Shown here piece by piece: positions 58,811-64,000 of a stretch of 64,000 bases of DNA. The stretch's first letter is position 1; every line of letters starts with the position of its first letter. The notes beneath the pieces are model-generated. The model made no database searches, was not told where the DNA came from, and saw only the letters and a program-made list of their open reading frames with translations. Origin of the DNA: Daphnia carinata (Eukaryota; Arthropoda; Branchiopoda; Diplostraca; Daphniidae). Where the stretch lies: the NCBI RefSeq assembly GCF_022539665.2, contig NC_081336.1, forward strand, positions 10,826,778 through 10,890,777. The letters run 5' to 3'. Position numbers and translations under genes: made by a program.

Positions 58811-59713
58811 CTAGAAACTTAAGGCCCGACAAAACAACAAGCCCGACTTTTACCTAAAACAATTAAAATCAATAAAACTAGATAACTATACATCATTTAC
58901 ATTGTAAATTTAATAAGAATCACGAATATGAAATTTGTTTTTACGCAGACTTCATGGTTTTTGAGTTTTTACAATTCTAAAAGTAGGTAGGCTAGAAATA
59001 TAAGGCCCGACTAGAAAATAAGCCCGACTTTTACCTAAAACAATTAAAATCAATAAAACTAGATAACTTTATATCATTTACATTGTAAATTTAATAAGAA
59101 TCACGAATATGAAATTTTTTTTTATGTAGACTTCATGGTTTTTGAGTTTTTTCAATTCTAAAAGTAGGTAGGCTAGAAATTTAAGGCCCGACTAGAAAAT
59201 AAGCCCGACTTTTACCTAAAACAATTAAAATCAATAAAACTAGATAACTATACATCATTTAGGTTGTAAATTTAATAAGAATCACGAATATGAAATTTGT
59301 TTTTACGTAGACTTCATGGTTTTTGAGTTTTTTCAATTCTAAAAGTAGGTAGGCTAGAAATATAAGGCCCGACAAGAAAATAAGCCCGACTTTTACCTAA
59401 AACAATTAAAATCAATAAAACTAGATAACTATACATCATTTACATTGTAAATTTAATAAGAATCACGAATATGAAATTGTTTTTACGTAGACTTCATGGT
59501 TTTTGAGTTTTTTCAATTCTAAAAGTAGGTAGGCTAGAAATTTAAGGCCCGACTAGAAAATAAGCCCGACTTTTACCTAAAACAATTAAAATCAATAAAA
59601 CTAGATAACTATACATCATTTAGGTTGTAAATTTAATAAGAATCACGAATATGAAATTTGTTTTTACGTAGACTTCATGGTTTTTGAGTTTTTTCAATTC
59701 TAAAAGTAGGTAC
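58811..59713. repeat. 180-bp tandem repeat, second duplication copy
   Basis: Same five copies, with the same order of internal variants, as at 46628-47530. The array therefore formed before the 12-kb duplication and has not changed in copy number since. Confidence 0.95.
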
Positions 59714-61733
59714 AATAGACATTTTAGGCCCCGGTCCACAACTTTTACTTTAAACTAATAATGTCTCAATTTATTGATATAAATGTATTTAAATATATAT
59801 GTTTTACATTCAAAATTTAACAAGGATCACGAAAATGAAATTCGTTGTGCACCATGTTAAAACCATTACATAAATAACGGCTAGGCAACGCAGCTTCATT
59901 AGTAGTTCCCGCTAATTTTTTCTGCTATGCCCCACTTCAGACAAAGTCCCCCATTGAAGCAGTGCAGTCACATGTGTGTTCTCATTCCATGGATGGACAA
60001 TGAAAGATTGGAACAACACCATTTTAAGCTGGCATGTCATGTTCATACTCTTTTGGTATGAAGATATGATTTAATTGCGAATACTTTTTCACGTAATTAA
60101 AAGTATTTGTGTAGGTATTCTTCATTTGGGCTTTAATCAACAATCATTTTTCATTTTTTAGGGTTTGTCATATATGTGTACGTGGCTTCAAGAATTTAGA
60201 TCTAGCGGCTACTGGTGGTGTTGGCCCCATGAATCTTACTTTTTTTAAAGCTGGGTGAAGAAACGGTGAGTATTTGGTAATTGAAATTTCCTGAGACATT
60301 TGTAAATCAAATAATTCTTCGTTGAAGTGCAGTTAGTTTCGTGCAACAAGAAACAACAAATACTGCAAATAAGTGTCAATTTCGAACTGTGTAGAAAAAG
60401 GGGCAAAGTTGGTTTTGAGTGAAGACAAATCTTCAATACGCTATCGCCTGTATTGCTACCTCTGGCCGTCATTAGCAGTGGGTAACTTAATGTTGATTTT
60501 TTTTCAATTCTAAATGAAACGAGATTGTTTTTGTTTTTTTCGGATGGCAGGTTTGGTAGCAGAAAAGTTCATGAATTAATGGAGTGATTCTATGTCATGG
60601 CACTTTCAAATCACATGGAATCCATTACAAGTTTAAACGCAAGGTATCACCGTCAGTGACAGGTAACAATTGGCTTGTCAAACAAGACTTTCTGCTATTT
60701 GAGGTCCGCCAAACGGTATAATCATCTATTGGTGCGATATTTAGATCGAAGTTATAGAATAGAATCTACTTCTATTCAATAACTTGTTTTACTACTTATT
60801 TTATTTTATTTTACTGCTATCGCCAACATTTTACTGCTGCACAACATAAGTGTGCTTCCACAAGTATTAGGCGTTTTTCCTTTTGTTTTATTAAACCTTG
60901 ATTTGGATGATTACTTTAAATTTGTTTTAAAACATTTAATCTGCGATGGATAAAGTTTCTCGTAATGCTCTTTGCGTCCACAAGAGGCGCCTTAAACCGT
61001 GGCTCATCGGGAAGTTTTTTTTTCAGGCACATTTCTAGATTGGCTTAACGCGTGCAGTCTGCACGCGCCAAAAATTTTAGAGAATATCACAAGTTGTGAA
61101 CAAGAGATCCTGGTCCCTTGGCCCTCGTTCTCTCACCTCCATGCCAGATGGCCATTAAGAAGGATCATAAATGTATGGTAATATTATATTTCCACTATTA
61201 CATTATTCTTTGCCATAATTTTTATCTCATACCATGAACGCAAGAAGAGTTTATCTGCTTGCTATCATTGAAGGTAACTCGTGTTCTTAAAAGTAAGCAC
61301 GACAGGCACAGAGCGACAATGGCAACCTTCCTGCTTTTTTATAAAAGGTATCAACTCAAACGGCTTAACCACGCAGTCAGGCTTTGTACTTTTTTCAAAA
61401 TGAGAATTAATGAAATGAACAAAGCTTGTCATTTCAATCATTGCAGGATTGAGGAGACAAACATTGGGGTTCCAGCGGTTTCCTTAGGTAGGCAAGTCGT
61501 TTAACAATGCTTGGTGTTACAACTGTTTTTTAATCGATTTTAACTTGTGTTTGTTTTGTTGGACCCCACAGTCCATGGAAGAAACTAATAGGACGGGAAA
61601 TTCCATCTTCATCACTAACAAAAGAAAAGGCATATTTTTAATTGGCTTAATTGATCTACTTTTCTGTCCGGGTTCACAAGGTATGTGTTTTCTTGTATTC
61701 ATAGAGTGATTACTTTAATATGGTTTTACACCT

Positions 61734-62436
61734 AGTGTCATGTAGCTGGCCACACCTCGAAAGGCTGCACGAATCTATTCAGTGAATTGACATGAAGTTG
61801 GAAAGCAGCACGAGCAATACATTCTGCTATGAAAAGGAACTGTTTAAGGGCATCGTCTTTGGAGAACGCTTTAACACTTTTGATAGATTCATCCTTCAGG
61901 TAAGCCATTTCTCAAAACTGTTTTTTATGATTTGAAAATATATATTGGGTCTGCTTTAGGTTACAGGTAAAGATGTACCTCAATACAAAACACCCTTCGA
62001 AGAAGCTGGCCTGCTTTAAATACTACTTCAAAACATTAAATATTCTGGCTACAGAAAACCAACACGTTTTCAGAAAGCTTCAGTTGCAGGTATTCTTGCC
62101 AATATTTTTGCTTGTGCTGTGATATTTGTTGATTAAGGCATCTAACATTTTATCATGCAGGTGGCGTACTTGGAACGGTTTTGAACATTGTTAGAACAAA
62201 GTGTTGCAGATGCGTCTCATGCCCTGGAGCAAAAGCCAGTAGTTGTAACACCCACTCGTGAACTGGCCATTCTAATTCACCGCGCGGCGTGTAAATTCTC
62301 CTACAGTTCGGTTTTCAAGTCTGTGATAATATGTGGAGGAATTGTCACGAGCTATCATTATAGATCAGGAACAGTAATGTATGCCAAACAACTTAAGCTA
62401 CGCGCTTTAAGTTCCCGAGATGGCATTCCTTACTAA
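61734..62436 (+). pseudogene. vas: Vasa-type helicase fragment, tandem unit copy 2
   Basis: Near-identical to 49551-50253, including the stop after the EEAGL codons, the missing motif I and the intact PTREL motif. All lesions were present before the duplication. Confidence 0.8.
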
Positions 62437-62663
62437 ATCGCCAATATGTTCCGGTATCTGACAGTTTTGGACCGCCAGATTGCTCTAATAAGTTGGCATC
62501 TACTAAATATGTTTGCGCTATCAAATACCGGGGCGTAATGGCGGTTTCGTATTGAACAGCGGCTATAGAACTTGACATGCAGAGATCAAGTTCTGTGCAA
62601 ATCGTTTGCAGTTTGAACAGGAGCGCCAATAAGTGAGATTCAGCTGTGGAAATATTAGGTAAT

Positions 62664-62888
62664 GGTACGACAAATAGTGACATCTAGCGGTGGAAATTTA
62701 AGGTATATGGTACGCCAAATAGTGCCATCTGGCGGTGGAAAAGTAAGGTAAATGGAACGCCAAACGGTGCCATCTAGCGATGAAAAAGTGATTCGAATGG
62801 TACGACCTGTAGTTCCATCTTGCGGTGGAAAAGTGAGGCGAATGGTACGCCGTATAGTGGCATCTCGCGGTAAAAAAGTGAGGTGAAT
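62664..62888. repeat. 45-bp minisatellite, second duplication copy
   Basis: The same five units as at 50481-50705, in the same order and with the same variants. Confidence 0.93.
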
Positions 62889-63348
62889 GGTACGCTATCT
62901 AGGGGTCGGTAACACAGCTTGTAATAATTTAGTCACATGATATTGTGACAGGAAAACAAAACAAGAATTTTAAATCACGGTATAAAGCTTTTTTTGTCAC
63001 GGTCTGCAAGGAAATGACTCGGAAATGGAAATTATGTCACTGTCTATGTTCAACAACCATTTGTGTAGCACCAGTAGGTAGGGAAAATTTAATTTGCATT
63101 TCGTAATTGTTTTGCCAGGGTTATGCTGAGTGAACTTGCAGTTTTGGTAAAGTTATTCAAGATAATTGCAAATAGTAGTCCCAGAATCAGAAGAATTTTG
63201 TCTGACATCTTTACTACGTGAACTTTAAAAGGCCTTGATATATCAAAGGGCGCCCAATGGAGAAATTGTGCTTCTTCAACGATCAAGTAGTTGACATTTA
63301 CAACTAAATAGTTAATGTTTAAATTTGATTGTATTTTCATTTATTCAG

Positions 63349-64000
63349 ACTCATCGATTCCAACAGCCTGTTTGCAAACTTTCAGCCAATGCGTTGCAAG
63401 GAATGTATTTCTAATCCAGTCTTCGACACACTCAATGCCAAGGTACACAGTTGTTTCTACGCTGAGACGCTTTATCTGACAGTGATATGGTCAATTTTTT
63501 TTTTACTGGTCGCCACCTCAATTTTTAAATGTTTGATGTAAGTACCAGTGTAGATGTATTCTTGTTAGAAATAATCATGTCCTAAATGTCCTATTCTTTA
63601 GTGAAAATGGTATTGTACGAAACTTATCTATTATTCTTTATTTATTCGGATTTAGCTACCACCTTTCGATACTTAAAAGCGAGGACCGAATGGCACCTAC
63701 ACTTGGACTGGATCGGACCGTTATTTGGTCGAATGGCTAGCAGCAAAAATTAAACTTTACGTAGGTTGGAATTAATTTGTCTGCTTATTTGTTGTTTGTT
63801 ATTTTTAAAAACTACCCTCTTTATTCCACAGGTATTCGTTCGTGCTAATTAATCAAACTATTGCCAATATGTACGGGACGCATGAGGGTATGTTGTATCA
63901 ACTCATAAATGATGAGTTAGCGGAAAAATGGGTTATGCATTGAATTTCAGCAGATAACTTATGTGCATCATGTTTTTTTTTATTTTTAAATTCTGTAAGG
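63349..64000 (+). pseudogene. Putative ionotropic receptor fragments, second copy, truncated by window end
   Basis: Same sequence as 51166-51817. It ends just before the piece equivalent to the S1-like exon, so the diagnostic part lies outside the window. Confidence 0.4.

Larger units (their letters stand above)
52279..64000. repeat. Second copy of the tandem duplication, cut by the window end
   Basis: Nearly identical to 40098-51817. The stretches without genes described for the first copy hold the same in this copy, about 12182 bases further on. Small differences include GTAAAAGCTTG versus GTAAGCTTG near the start, and a one-base difference in several homopolymers. No functional gene is gained or lost between the copies as far as I can see. 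Confidence 0.97.

Overview
The window is eukaryotic and looks like arthropod DNA, most probably a branchiopod crustacean of the Daphnia type. The reasons are short GT-AG introns, a retained-intron copy of an animal DNA polymerase delta gene, vasa-like helicase fragments, an SLC18B1-like transporter and a Ty3/gypsy element with an env-like third gene. The species is inferred from memory of the families, not tested. There are no bacterial operons. Two runs of exactly 100 N (23096-23195 and 39998-40097) mark scaffold gaps of unknown true size.

Layout. 1-3.7 kb: no recognisable gene; diverged repeats, one with a hairpin. 3.7-5.25 kb, minus strand: a retropepsin-like protein whose catalytic DTG is replaced by DKG, followed by a frameshifted charged helical tail. 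5.9-11.7 kb, plus strand: a collinear run of broken host genes that keep their introns. These are an SLC18B1-like MFS transporter with several frameshifts, the 5' part of a vasa-type DEAD-box helicase, the C-terminal part of DNA polymerase delta (active-site YGDTDS read as YGNTDS), and a piece of a USP4/15-like deubiquitinase. 12.9-23.1 kb, minus strand: a Ty3/gypsy-type retroelement in the order upstream ORF, gag (one frame break), pol (intact, PR-RT-RH-INT), accessory ORF, env-like glycoprotein, then a candidate 3' LTR. Its 5' LTR would lie in or beyond the first gap.

23.2-40.0 kb: a 70-bp satellite, about 240 copies, with blocks of different higher-order structure. 40.1-64.0 kb: a tandem duplication with a unit of about 12.18 kb. 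The first copy is complete, the second runs off the end. The copies are almost identical except for a dense patch of differences beside a tRNA-like element. Each unit holds several separate vasa-derived fragments, a pair of facing tRNA-like promoters, a 180-bp and a 45-bp tandem repeat, and a putative ionotropic-receptor pseudogene.

The window reads as heterochromatin-like accessory DNA: decayed gene pieces, a retrovirus-like element and satellite. The most striking theme is the repeated occurrence of vasa pieces. The germline helicase Vasa acts in the piRNA pathway, and Drosophila has a known precedent (AT-chX repeats) for repeat-derived piRNAs complementary to vasa. Whether this locus makes small RNAs cannot be seen from sequence alone.
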